DNA from: Harmothoe impar | Taxonomy: Eukaryota; Annelida; Polychaeta; Phyllodocida; Polynoidae | Length of the DNA stretch: 64,000 nt | NCBI GenBank assembly: GCA_947462335.1 | Contig: OX381704.1 | Span: 122,012,065 to 122,076,064 of the forward strand | Reading direction: 5' to 3' | Shown: positions 30,356-41,799 of the stretch, one piece after another | How positions within the stretch are numbered: position 1 is the first letter of the stretch | Layout of the letters: each line of letters starts with the position of its first letter | Notes under the pieces: model-generated | What the model saw: only the letters and a program-made list of their open reading frames with translations | Database searches by the model: none | What the model was told of the DNA's origin: nothing | Made by a program: the position numbers and the translations under genes

Positions 30356-31297
30356 TTCTACTAGCCCCGAAAACGAGAGTATCACATCTATATAGGTCAA
30401 CCATGTTAGCCTTGGTTTAAGTGCGTGCAGAACCGTGTATTGTGCATTTATGCAGCATACAGATATGGAGACAGGCTGCTACAGTGTCAAATTGATCGAC
30501 ATTGTATGTAACTGGACATGAAGAAGGATAATTTTTACTTAGTTTTCTAAAAAAGAGGGTAGTTCTCGGTACTCCTCCAGCAGCAGTGGTAGAGGGGTCG
30601 GACAGGTACTTAACCCTATTTATAGGGGCGCTAAGGTAGGGAGTTTGATAAATTTTTGAAAAATGAGTTAAAAAATACATATTGGTTCCATTAGTATAGA
30701 TCCCTATGAGAGCTTTTCAGATCTGTAAAAGATCAGGAGTTTCTATCCTGCCTAGATCCAGAAATATCATGGTGAATGCAACTGAACATATTTCCCATTT
30801 CTGTGATCTAGGCAGGAGAGGGGCACTTTCACAGCAGTTAGGGGTTCTGTAGCTCTAGCCCTCCTAGGCACCCTTCTAACTCAGACAGAACAGGTTAACT
30901 TAAAATGGCTAGGGACATCATTGGGCAGAGGCACATACATCTGGATTTCACATACGTCTTCAAGAACACAATTACCAACATCCCCATGGTAACAAGTTTT
31001 AACAACTCATATTTATTTATTACATTTTGACATGAAGAATGTCACCATAATATTGTAGGCTACAGAAAACAGAGACTCTTATCTTTCTCCACTAATGGTT
31101 CCATTCATGTTGACTGCCATGATATTGTGATTAAAATGAGGGGTTTGTGTTTTTTATAGCTCAAGAAATGAGGTCAGGGGGCTATTTTTATGCAATGCAT
31201 CAGTGGGGGTGCTATTAGGAAGGGTTCATATTGGATCACAGAAACGGGCAGACTACAGCGTTATTCACATCTTTTGACAGGGACTTGGTTGGTTGTT

Positions 31298-31412
31298 GGG
31301 CTGCTTTACGCCCTAATTAACAGCTGAGGTCATTTCAAGGGGGGTGATGGTGATCGAATCTATGGATGCCTGAAGGTGGAAAGCACACACCCTACACTTT
31401 TACCGAGGCAAT
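31298..31412. repeat. Internal duplication in the 9.5-kb element, copy 2
   Basis: Second copy of 28603-28690, see there. Confidence 0.7.
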
Positions 31413-31460
31413 GGTGCTGCTCAAAGGGTGTGGCGAGCTAGACTGGAGGATGTAATAACT

Positions 31461-31600
31461 AGGCGGCAGAGGGGCCAAAAAGACAATCACGTAGTAGTAG
31501 GTCTACTTGGATCTTGAGTAGCCGCCTTTGTGGTTATAATTACCTAGACTAGTTGGCTCTGCCAGCCTGGTCAAGTGAAAATTGGTAAGGAGACTATGAA
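31461..31600. repeat. Second internal duplication, copy 1 (partner 33553-33690)
   Basis: GTAGTAGTAGGTCTACTTG, TTGAGTAGCCGCC.TTGTGGT and CCTGGTCAAGTGAAA recur in order at 33553-33690, about 2.1 kb away. Together with the first pair this indicates internal shuffling of the element. Confidence 0.75.
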
Positions 31601-34600
31601 CTAAGCTAAGCTCGGATTTTAAAAATGGTCTATAAAAGTATAATAAAACTATAGCACCCTCTTAGATTTGATGATAAGACGCTGCCTACTAGGTATATGC
31701 ATTTGTACAAGGGTATCATTGTGTATAAAACGCTCTTTTGGTACATCATCCCGACTCTACACGAGCACCATTTTCAACGACAGATAATGCTGTAGTTAGG
31801 GTGGCCGGAGGGTCGGCGTGAGGGCCCAGTGTGTATCTGATCCTATGTTAAATGACCCTTTTATGATATGCCATCATTTTCGATTCAAAGCAGATAGACA
31901 CTTCTAGTAATTTGTTATCAACAGATCCTGAATGGGTCCATCCTATACAGGCTGGATAATGCATTATAAACTGTATTACATAATGTAATTCAGGGGCAAT
32001 GTTGACAGACCTGAGGTTTTGAGTCTCCTTTAAGCTCATAACTGGGAAATCTCTTTAACCTGACCTTTGGGAGAATTTGCACTGGCTGATGGCAAATCCA
32101 TGTATCAACGAGATTCCTTTTCTGTTTGAAGCATCTTGAATGCAGCTATCCCATGGAGGGTCCTCTAACTACTTAGGATATTGTTATCTTTTTTGAGATA
32201 AGCCACCTAAATTGCGCATTTTCAGGGCTCATTTTTTTTTTTATAGAAATCTTTAATTGGTAGTTTACGGTAAATTACTGAATATAGAGATAAATCAAGT
32301 TAAAATAATGCATTTTGAATGGAAATGATACAATCTACCGCCAGCCAGCGTCAGAGCATCTGCTGGGGGTCATATGAGGACCTCAGACCCCAATCTCAAG
32401 TATTAAAATCATATAAATAACACTAGAGGACACCTTCTGTCATACAGTTAGATAGAGAAATCTTAGTTCTCCCAATAGCCACTATAGCATGGCAGGGCTA
32501 TAAGTAAGCCATGGGTATGGCATGTCTTCTCTATACAGATCTTCAGATCTGTCAGAAAGGTTTGAGGAGTGAGGTATATGTAATCAGCTACAGTTAGTTA
32601 CCTAGTTACTCTATCAATATAACAGTGCTAATTTGTTAAATGCGAATATTGAGACATTCTAGACATACATAATACATGTGTGTCTAGTTTATTTTCAAAA
32701 ATGCTCCGGCCACCCTACTGTAGTGAATTTCCCATCTCAAGGCGAGCCCCGCGCTGGGTGGTGCTTATGTCTCGTAAGAGCTCCATCTCATAAGTATTAG
32801 TTACCATCACCTCACACCCGTTTAACAACAGATTCAGGGTCTAATTATGGAGACCCTGGAGTAGGATTAACAATATATCCCAATGTCTGTGGTGGACATT
32901 TACGACATGCAGCCTGCCTCCTGGAGGTGATAGATCTGACCACAGGTCCGCAATATGGAGCTCCCCCTCTGAGAGTATCAAGGTTTGCGTATAGTCTCCT
33001 GCAGTTTAATCTGTTATCTCCTCCTTTGTCGACCTCGCCAAAATCCTGGGAGATTCACTTTAAACCTAAGTCCTACCCTTTTTTATTCTTTGTTTATTGT
33101 GTGGCCCCTAAAGAGGGGCCGCGGTGTTGATTAATTACACCACATGTTAAGCAGCATGAGATCAAACCTCCCTCAAAAGCGTCAAGGCTCAAAGTCCTGT
33201 TGGACGGGAACCCTGTGTTGCTTTCGAGGACGAATGGTTGAGTGATCCTACCGATCCGTCAGAGGTTCTGACTTTATATAGCTTTTATATCGCTTTAGAT
33301 ATGGTGTAGTATTTTCAATCTCACTATAGTTTAGTTGATATTTCAAAGAATCTGCCTCATTCTATCAGAAATACACAACGTTGACATGTTTCTTATATTC
33401 AATATATTAGAAGTGTGCTTTGTTGCTTATTATAGGTCATTATGCGTTTAAAATGTTCGCGAGTATCGTGGAAATGTACAAAAACCCTATTGTGGCGTCA
33501 TCTGACGAAAAGAGCGGAGAACTATACTAGAGCATGTAATCGCCAGACCAGCAGGCGGCGGCAGAGTGGTCAAAAGACAATCTCGTAGTAGTAGGTCTAC
33601 TTGCATGTTGAGTAGCCGCCCTTGTGGTTGTAATTACCTAGCCTAGTTGACCCTGCCGGCCTGGTCAAGTGAAATTAGTAAGGAGACCACCCATTAACGT
33701 GCTCCACAGTCTTTAGACAGTTAAGACTATAGTCAAGACTGGAGAATTTGGCGAGACGCCCCTCTGGGAGGTCATAATCCTCAATGTTAGGTGTTAGCTC
33801 ATTAACATCAGATACCATATTAACAACCCATTTAAATGTTCATTTTAATAGCAACTCACCCTATTCTGACAAAATCCTATTAGCAGGTAACCTCTGTATA
33901 AACCATACTGCAAACATCTGCTACTTCCAGCGTCTGCCTCGTGACTGATAGTGTACAACAAGACGAAGTGGGCAGAGATTAGAAAAAATGAGGCTCTTTA
34001 TATAGCCGAGAGAGCAGCTAATCTGGATGTTCTAAGCTTGTTTTCACCTAGAGCCCCACCCTCTTCCAGAGAGAATCAAATCGCTTTTCACCTGAACCCT
34101 TCCACCCCTAATCCATCAGCATGAAAAGAGAGATAACGAGTGTAACGTGCGCTACATGTATATGGGATTATAGCTGGTGAAGAGATAAAGCCGAGTCACC
34201 TGTGTATACAAAGACTACAGGGGGTGATTAACGCCAGGTGTGACGCGCCAGCCCGTGAACGGATTATCTTTTAAGCTGACGCTTAAATTCAACTAGCCAG
34301 CCGCCGTCCACACCACTCACTGCGGCAAGAGGAGGTGCTTTTGTTTTACACTTGAGTCGCTTACCACACGCATAACCCCCTTATCCGTTATACAGGTAAC
34401 GGGTATTCTCTTTTAAAATAGCTGCCAGTCAGCTTAGCTCTAGAAGCAAGAAGGTGTGTATAGGTGCCTTATAAGTCGGCAGGGGGTAAATACTAGTGAA
34501 AAAGGAAGGCAGGTGTGCAGGTAGCTTTTCTAACAGACACGTGTGTGCACTAAGCTGCTTAAGTCTAAACCCTCCCGCAGTAGTCAGGCGGCATGTGAAA

Positions 34601-34719
34601 ACTTACTTAACAGATCTCTTACATTGAGTAGAGTCTCTGTGCTGAGAGAGTCTTTTCAGCCATTTTAAGAGGATTATCTAGGACAGGGTACATAAGGAGT
34701 GAAACGCCGAATAGCGGCT
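31601..34719. other. Element interior without recognised genes
   Basis: No ORF of useful length apart from short frames. The second copy of the 31461 duplication lies at 33553-33690. Nothing similar to integrase, polymerase B, protease, ATPase or capsid could be picked out in any frame by eye; spliced or decayed genes cannot be excluded. Confidence 0.5.
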
Positions 34720-34910
34720 ACTCAGTCTCGTGCAGCACAAGCAGCAGCATCTGGCAGCGGCTTCAGCAGCAGCTGCACGTGCAGCACAAGCAGCTGGCAG
34801 CGGCTTCAGCAGCAGCTGCACGTGCAGCACAAGCAGCTGGCAGCGGCTTCAGCAGCAGCTGCACGAGCAGCACAAGCAGTAACATCTGTCAACAGCATCC
34901 GTGACATCGT

Positions 34911-34945
<35 letters not shown>

Positions 34946-35059
34946 TCTGTCAACAGCAGCCCTCATGACATCGTCAGCAGCACAAGCAGCCAGCAGCTGC
35001 TGCAGCTGCTTCAGCAGCTGCTGCACGAGCAGTAGCACAAGCAGCATCCGTGACATCGT

Positions 35060-35107
<48 letters not shown>

Positions 35108-35230
35108 CTGTCAACAGTATCCATGACATCGTCAGCAGCACAAGCAGCCAGCAGCTGCTGCAGCTGCTGCATGAGCAGCACAAGCAGCACAAGCAGCAGC
35201 ACCGACAGCAGCAGCAGCAGCGGCAGTGTG
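34720..35230. repeat. CAG-rich array with two pure (CAG)n runs
   Basis: Units such as CAGCACAAGCAGCTGGCAGC repeat, with pure CAG runs near 34912-34941 and 35057-35105. CAGCTG and GCACGTGC palindromes recur. All frames read as homopolymeric Ala/Ser/Gln or Leu/Cys, on both strands, typical of repeat expansion. At 35230 it joins an inverted CATGTC-family copy. Confidence 0.85.
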
Positions 35231-35390
35231 GACCACTAAATTCGAGATGAAGCCTAGTGACATTTGACATGAAGCTTGAAAAACATAGTGACAGGTGACA
35301 TGAACAATTCTTAAAATCGACATGAGATATGAGCATAATTAAGCGACATCGACATGCACCATGGCTATTTTTTAAGACAATCATCATATG
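35225..35390 (-). repeat. CATGTC repeat family, inverted copy
   Basis: Reverse complement of the family at 29233-29445, starting GTGGACCACTAAATTCGAGA and running through ATGAACAATTCTTAAAATCG. Confidence 0.65.
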
Positions 35391-35528
35391 TCATAGCCTC
35401 CTCATCCAAACCTCCACTAGTAGTGCTCTATAAGCGCAAGCTTTGCCTTAAGAGAGCTGTAGCTGTGAACCCTCTCCTCCCCCCGTGCACACAGGTGAAT
35501 TATCAGAGTCAGCCAATGGTGCCAATAC

Positions 35529-35822
35529 CACTCTCATACAAGGGTCAGGCGCTGCTGGACTATAATAGATGAGTCAAGGACTGTTCTACTGAGGGTCAAG
35601 CAGGCTAAGTCGGACATTCAATGACAGGTAGGTCTTTAGCAAACTTGCTTGAAAGTCTGGACAGCATTGACAGACTGGGGCATAAGGATCTCGCATGGTC
35701 AGACTTTTCAAGCAAGTTTGCTAAAGTCACGTTATTGAATGTCCGACCTAGCCTGACCCTCAGTAGAACGGTCCTTGACCCATCTATTATAGTCCAGCAG
35801 TGCCCGACCCTTGTCTGAGAGC
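35529..35822. repeat. ~290-bp near-perfect inverted repeat (long hairpin)
   Basis: The left arm starts CTCTCATACAAGGGTCAGGC and contains TAGCAAACTTGCTTGAAA. The right arm is its reverse complement (TTTCAAGCAAGTTTGCTA, ..GACCCTTGTCTGAGAG) with scattered mismatches and small indels. Arms are about 125 bp and the loop about 35 bp. It sits just inside the right TIR. A MITE or a hairpin-RNA source are both possible. Confidence 0.8.
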
Positions 35823-35918
35823 GGTTTAGGTGCCATTGGGTGCCTCTGATATTTGCCTCTGTGTAAGATGAGAAAAGGAGCTGTTGAAAGACTATATTTC
35901 AAGCTAGAAAACTGTAAT

Positions 35919-36614
35919 TGTATAGGAGAGAGACCTTGCTTATTTCTTATAAAGTTGTAAGATAGTCACATCATGATGCACATCATCATAAACGCAATCA
36001 TGATACATTTCATTGTAAGTAGACGAACCAGTAGACTCGCCTCTCTGCCCTCTAAAAGAGAGGGCAGAGAAGCGAGTCTCACTCTTAAAAAACCCTTCCC
36101 CTCCCCCCCTCCCCCCCTCCCCCCCCATGCATCTTAAAGAGTGCCCCCCAGAGTGCCCCTCCCCCCCCTAAAAAAAAGAGCCACATTTTTAAATTATTTT
36201 TTAGCAAGCTTTCAGCTTGCTTTTTTTCTTTTTTAAAATTTATTTATCCATAAAAATCTCAAGTGACTTATTTTGAAATTCGCGCCAACCTAGTAGTCAC
36301 GTGACCCCCTTAAGTAGGTCACTTCCAGTCACGTGACCTATTTGAATTTCCCGCCAACATGGTGGTCACGTGACCCTCTTAAGTAGGTCACTTCCGGTCA
36401 CGTGACCTATTTGAATTTCCCGCCCAAAGGTCACGTGACCGGAAGTAGGTCACTTCCGGTCACGTGACCTATTTGAATTTCCCGCCAAAAGGGAGGCCTC
36501 TCATTGGCTGCTTTTGAATTTCCCGCCAAAAGGGAGGCCTCTGATTGGCTGCAGGTCGATTGAGTAATAAACAGTACTTAACTATAGTCCCGTTCCGATA
36601 CATACTATACTACT
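35919..36614 (-). repeat. Right TIR of the 9.5-kb element
   Basis: Nearly identical to the left TIR in reverse complement. The clear difference is a ~35-bp segment between GAGGCCTC palindromes that has the opposite orientation relative to the left copy. One CACATG/CACGTG substitution and small run-length differences are also present. Confidence 0.9.
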
Positions 36615-36639
36615 CACATGTGTCTGGCTGGCAAGGGTA

Positions 36640-37500
36640 CTTTTTCAACAAAATTTCCCTAAGCAAAGGTCTACTGTTGTGAATAATTTCCCTACGCAAG
36701 GGTCAACTTTTGGAAAATTTCTCCTAAGCAAGGGTCAATTTTGACCAAAATATTTCTAAACCGACAGCATTTTTACCAAAATCTCAGCCGATTTTCAAAA
36801 TACCCCTATAAAAAAGTTCCATCATTGGGTGGGTTGACGAGGACAAGTACACCCTGCCACTACTCAATCAGAACTGAATCAGGTAGGCCCGCTTCCCGCT
36901 CTCCTTGGACCACAATGCATCTGACCTCAGCCTTGACACAGTTTGACCTCTTCTCATTGGCTTATATTGTTATTCAGGTCACATAACAATATGTTTAGTC
37001 CCAAGTTTTGGGTTTCACTACAGAGAACAATTTCGAAATTGTGACTAAAAATGTTCAAAAAAGAAAACTTTTAGTTACCCCCTCTGTGGGGGATTTCTCT
37101 GTTTTCCAATTACAGGAAATTCTAGTGAATTAGAAAAAAATTCCTCAGAATTTTTAGTGCCAATGTTTGAGTCAGACAGTCAGGTGAGTGAGTTCTGTAT
37201 TGAGTTTCAGCTGTTCCCAGCTTCATCAGGTGTATGCAGAGTATTTTGATTTGAATTTATTTTTCAAATTCATTATCATACTAGTATTTGTGTGTCACAA
37301 ATAAAAATTGTCAATTTAGTTTGACCTGTTGACCTATTTATCAGATGTGTGTCATTATGGTTCCATCATTAACAGAATCTGCCTAAGCAAGGGAGCAACA
37401 GAGAATAATTTTTGCCAAGAATTGGTTCATTTTAAAAGTACCCGGAAAAAAGGTAAATTTTCTCCCAAAATCTCCCTAAGCAAGAGTTAATGGTTGCCAG
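36640..37500. repeat. Degenerate CCTAAGCAAGGGTCAA repeats
   Basis: Copies of TTTCCCTAAGCAAGGGTCAA-like motif with AAAATTT spacers occur at about 36650-36750, with further ones at 37380-37400 and 37470-37490. Between them lies AT-rich non-coding sequence. Confidence 0.55.
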
Positions 37501-37846
37501 GGGTCCAGCCGGACATCCCTGTAAAAAAAAGAAAGTCCCCCCCCCTGCAAATCCCACTCTGCGACTCTTCTTAAACATGAAGTGCATCATTGGTTTTAGT
37601 CAGTTAGTGACAGGAGCAGAACAAGAGTGACATGTATTTCTCAGTTCAACATGTTATATGTGGCTTTGTTGGATTCAATCTTTTTACCTGGGTATTCCAC
37701 AGCCGTGGGCTGGGTGACTTATCTGATGGACCATATATAGATATCTGTTGCTGATTCATTACATCCTTTGATGACTGAGTGGCTGTGATGTTCCCTGGTG
37801 GATGCAGCACTTCCCCCTGGAATAAGTTACATTTAATATAACCTTA

Positions 37847-38025
37847 GGCTAAAAAATAAAGGTTTGTTTCAGGTCACCCGACCGACCCTATCTGAACAGG
37901 GCCGACTCTACGTTTTTTTTATGCAATTTTGGATAAAAATAAAATTACACTTTTTTGGGGTCAATTTTAGGTTTACAAAAATTTTCTCCCCATGTTACCT
38001 GAAACAAACCTTTTTTTATTTGGCC
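37847..38025 (+). mobile_element. 179-bp MITE of the GGTTTGTTTCAGGT family
   Basis: Termini GGCTAAAAAATAAAGGTTTG and ACCTTTTTTTATTTGGCC with TTA directly outside each end (37844-37846, 38026-38028). Interior ACCGACCCTATCTGAACAGG. The most intact member with clean boundaries besides 11984. Confidence 0.85.
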
Positions 38026-38261
38026 TTATTGACAACAGCACACTCAAGACTTGAGTGTGGGGCATCCAGTACCATCAATGACGTCATTCACCACTCATGT
38101 TCCCCCCACTTTAATACAATCATGCAAAGGTCATCACTTGTGCTGCATGGCAGATTTTATGTCGATCAGTTTAACCACGCCCCCACCTTGCCAGTAGTGA
38201 CTGCCTTGAGCTTTTCGCCAGGTGGAGCTGACGTCATCCCTCCTGCTGCATAAGGTATACG

Positions 38262-38490
38262 GGCCTGTTAGAACGGCATCATGCTGCATGTTTACTTATC
38301 ATCGTGATGCACCAATGAAGCGCCAGCAACTGTCTTAACCCTTTAAAGACTTTAGACCCTACGGGGTTGAGACGCTCCCGTAGGGTCAGCATGATGCATC
38401 AATGCAGCACCAGTGAGTTACTCACCGGGGCTGTATTAATGCATCATGACGACAAATATAGTCTTTTAGCGACATGCCATCCTTAAAGGG
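38262..38490. repeat. Hairpin repeat family H
   Basis: ATGATGCATCAATGCAGCAC, GTGAGTTACTCACCGGGGCT and ATTAATGCATCATGACG form one clear stem-loop. A second, more decayed one lies to the left. Bounded by CATCCTTAAAGGGCATAACT. Confidence 0.7.
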
Positions 38491-38654
38491 CATAACTCAA
38501 TGAAACACTAACCTTAAAGGAACAAATCTCGGTACCCCTGCAACGACAACTGGAGGGAGCCGGGACGGGTACTCAGCCGTTTTTATAGGGGCACTGGGGG
38601 TTTAAAGGGTCAAAAGGCTGAGACCGGCAGTCAGACTGCATTACATGACACCCA

Positions 38655-38905
38655 TCTACCCTTTAAGGATGGATGTCGCTAAAAGATGACATTTGTAGTC
38701 ATGATGCACCAATGCAGCCCCGGCGAGTAACTCTCCAGTCCTGCATTGGTGCATCATGTCAACCCTTTGGGACTGTCTCAACCTCATAAGGTCGTCATGA
38801 TGCTTAAATGCAGCCCTGACGAGTTACTCGGCAAGGCTTCATTCATGCATTATGACGACCAAGGGCTTGATGCATTAAGGTATCATGCCATTCTTAAAGA
38901 GTTAA
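38655..38905. repeat. Hairpin repeat family H
   Basis: Two units in tandem, with CATGATGCACCAATGCAGCC..GCATTGGTGCATCATG and CATGATGCTTAAATGCAGCC..TTCATTCATGCATTATG. Outer borders CTTTAAGGATGG and CCATTCTTAAAGAGTTAA are inverse to each other. Confidence 0.75.
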
Positions 38906-39741
38906 CCAGCTTAGTGTCCTGGGGGCACAATTAGTGTTAACATGTGGGTGGTGTAACCCTGCCTGCACCCGGCCACACAGCCACAGGCCAATGGGAACAG
39001 TCCTTGTGGCATTACGTATGGGGCAGGGAGGTGTAATGTCTGCCTGACTAGATGTATTATCCACCACCTGTGGCCCACCTGCTTCCCAGTGTAGCATGCA
39101 TTAGTTGCTGCCCCAGCCACCAGGGGGTGCCGCTGTATGGGGGCTGCGTCTTGTCAGCCTCTGTGAGGGGAATGGCAGCCGGAGCGCCGAGCGGTTCCTG
39201 ATAACCATCTAAAGGGGTGAATTAACTGACGTGAATCCGTCGGATCGGATGACATTCATCCATAGGTTTAACATTGTGAATGCTCATCTGATCTGACCAA
39301 ATTGCGTCAGTGGACTCCCCCTTTAAGACAGACATTTTCACAAGTATCCGGAGCATGTTATGATTAGAATGATATTCATAGCTGATGATGGCATTTTGAC
39401 ATTCTTGGTATTAAGCATTGAAACAATACTTTAAATCTAAATCTAAAATATTTGGTCCTCATTGCAAAAAGCTTTTGAGAGAAATCTAAACATATCTAGG
39501 CCAATATCTTTTTTGAGGGAAATCTAAACATATCTAGGCCAATATAAATGCCAACCTACCCTTCTGGGTCACCAATGCCAAGGGGAGGATGCATGACACG
39601 AGACAAGCCCTGACCTTTACACAACATGCCCCATGTACAGCAGCTAGTGTAGTTCCCTCCCACACCACCAGGGGGTGTACAGGTGGCGCTGTCAGCTTCA
39701 GTGTGGAAGCCATTTCTGCACTCTCCATACTCAAAGTTTCA
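38906..39741. other. Non-coding, CACCAGGGGGTG motifs
   Basis: CCACCAGGGGGTG occurs at about 39117 and 39664; AGGGAAATCTAAACATATCTAGGCC-type sequence is repeated directly at about 39478 and 39517. No gene is supported. Confidence 0.45.
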
Positions 39742-40640
39742 CCACAGAGCACCACAAGATGCCTGGTACACCGTAACAGACTGTAGCCACAGAGTACCAC
39801 GGCCTGTTACAACAGGACTACAAGATGGTGCCTGGTACACTGTAACAGACTGTAGCCACAGAGTACCACGGCCTGTTACAACAGGACTACAAGATGGTGC
39901 CTGGTACACTGTAACAGACTGTAACCACAGAGTACCACGGCCTGTTACAACAGGACTACAAGATGGCGCCTGGTACACCGTAACAGGCTGTAGCCACAGA
40001 GTACCACGGCCTGTTACAACAGGACTACAAGATGGTGCCTGGTACACTGTAACAGACTGTAGCCACAGAGTACCACGGCCTGTTACAACAGGACTACAAG
40101 ATGGTGCCTGGTACACTGTAACAGACTGTAGCCACAGAGTACCACGGCCTGTTACAACAGGACTACAAGATGGTGCCTGGTACACTGTAACAGACTGTAG
40201 CCACAGAGTACCACGGCCTGTTACAACAGGACTACAAGATGGTGCCTGGTACACCGTAACAGACTGTAGCCACAGAGTACCACGGCCTGTTACAACAGGA
40301 CTACAAGATGGTGCCTGGTACACTGTAACAGACTGTAGCCACAGAGTACCACGGCCTGTTACAACAGGACTACAAGATGGTGCCTGGTACACTGTAACAG
40401 ACTGTAGCCACAGAGTACCACGGCCTGTTACAACAGGACTACAAGATGGTGCCTGGTACACCGTAACAGACTGTGACCACAGAGTACCACGGCCTGTTAC
40501 AACAGGACTACAAGATGGCGCCTGGTACACCGTAACAGGCTGTAACCACAGAGTATCACAGCCTGTGACAACAGGACTACAAGATGGTGCCTGGTACACC
40601 GTAACAGGCTGTAACCACCAATCATCTCAGCCTGTTATAA
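39742..40640. repeat. 69-bp minisatellite, about 13 units, open on both strands
   Basis: Unit: ACAAGATGGTGCCTGGTACA, CTGTAACAGACTGTAGCCAC, AGAGTACCACGGCCTGTTAC, AACAGGACT. As 69 is 3x23, a 23-residue repeat (GAWYTVTDCSHRVPRPVTTG plus LQD) is kept in frame on the plus strand (ORF 39683-40744) and another on the minus strand. Units are near-identical at all codon positions and the ends decay on both sides, so tandem duplication explains the open frames. A coding role is not excluded but has no support. Confidence 0.9.
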
Positions 40641-41478
40641 CAGGACTAACTAGTAGGTATAACAGGCAGCTAGACAGGTGTTGGCTGCAGGGTGCAGGGC
40701 TACACAGACACCATGACCTTTTCTGCTACCAGAGGTCCATGTAGCGGGTGCTCGCTATGACGGGCATCCATAACGCCTGCTGCAGCCAACACCTGCTGAC
40801 AGGGCACTGAATGGAGGACAAGAACACCTGAACACAAAAGCATGTCTACATATGCAGCATTCTTCTAAAAGAATGATTGTGAACTATAGCTGGGTTTTTA
40901 ACTAATCTAGAAACTTGCAATCCATTTGTTATACCCGTGCTAGGAGCCTAACGGTACTGAGTATCATGGTGCAGGGAAGTAGCTATGGACTAAACCTCTA
41001 CCACAGGCCATGATCATAACCAGCTTCAATCTGATATCAGACATGCCTGTACATAGGTTGTGGTTTCTAGAAGGGTTTTTGCAAGTGTACTACAGTTTTA
41101 AGTAGCTATAATTAGAACGCGTGGCTGATAGAACTCTGGGTGTGGCTTCCATACGGGTTCGGCTTACACCAGAGACGTGATAGACCTTACATGGCTGCTA
41201 ATGTTATCCCCATGACCTTCTGACCTCGGTAATGGCCACCTGAGTAACGCAGTAAAAGCTAATGTGAGAGTGTCCCCTCAGTCTACCATATCCTGCCCTC
41301 CTTACAGCGACCCGGGACATGCACAATGCTGCACACTGCAGCCAGTATAATGCGAGCTACTTTGTGCCCTATACATGGGAAAAAATCTACATGTCCGACA
41401 TGACACAGTTCTTTTAAAATTGATGGACACAGGAAAATATAGGATGAAAATCGACCTGCAGATATCTTTCTCTAAGTT

Positions 41479-41479
<1 letters not shown>
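40641..41479. other. Non-coding, nothing recognised
   Basis: Unique-looking sequence between two arrays; no domain or repeat partner seen. Confidence 0.5.

Positions 41480-41541
<62 letters not shown>
41480..41541. repeat. (TA)n microsatellite, about 31 dinucleotides
   Basis: Uninterrupted alternating TA. Confidence 0.95.
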
Positions 41542-41543
<2 letters not shown>

Positions 41544-41799
41544 ACAGGCTGACACAGCGCTTTAGCTAGAAGTTGACACGGCGACATAGTAACATATTTG
41601 GGTAACTATGTAGAGGCACTAATTTACCAACCCTGCCCCAGTGTACCATATTACACTGCCTCACTTATTCCAGCCAGGCCTCACCACCAGCACTTATACA
41701 AGACCGGATTTAACAACAGTCTTTGAAATTATGATTTGATTTATCTAAGTACCACTCTATTATCTGCACTTATTTAAGACTGACCTGGCACCAACACGG

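Larger units (their letters stand above)
27114..36614. mobile_element. 9.5-kb Polinton-type TIR element, no recognisable core genes
   Basis: Same terminus as the 12705 element (AGTAGTATAGTATGTATCGG), exact 6-bp target duplication CACATG at 27108-27113 and 36615-36620, and TIRs of 697 and 696 bp that are almost identical, so the insertion is young. The 8.1-kb interior has no ORF longer than about 137 codons, and the longer ones lie in the CAG array. It holds internal duplications, a compact hairpin at 29663-29751, two overlapping small minus-strand ORFs at 29788-30113, a CAG array and a 290-bp inverted repeat. Autonomous Polintons are usually 15-20 kb with integrase, protein-primed polymerase and capsid genes, none of which I see. 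This is a non-autonomous or heavily rearranged derivative. Confidence 0.85.

Noticed and set aside
34699..35387. Poly-Ala/Ser/Leu ORFs of 62-137 codons
   Set aside because: All frames of the CAG array are open; no coding evidence.
27114..36614. Complete autonomous Polinton or integrated virus
   Set aside because: No integrase, DNA polymerase B, ATPase, protease or capsid reading frame could be seen; the element is also shorter than usual.
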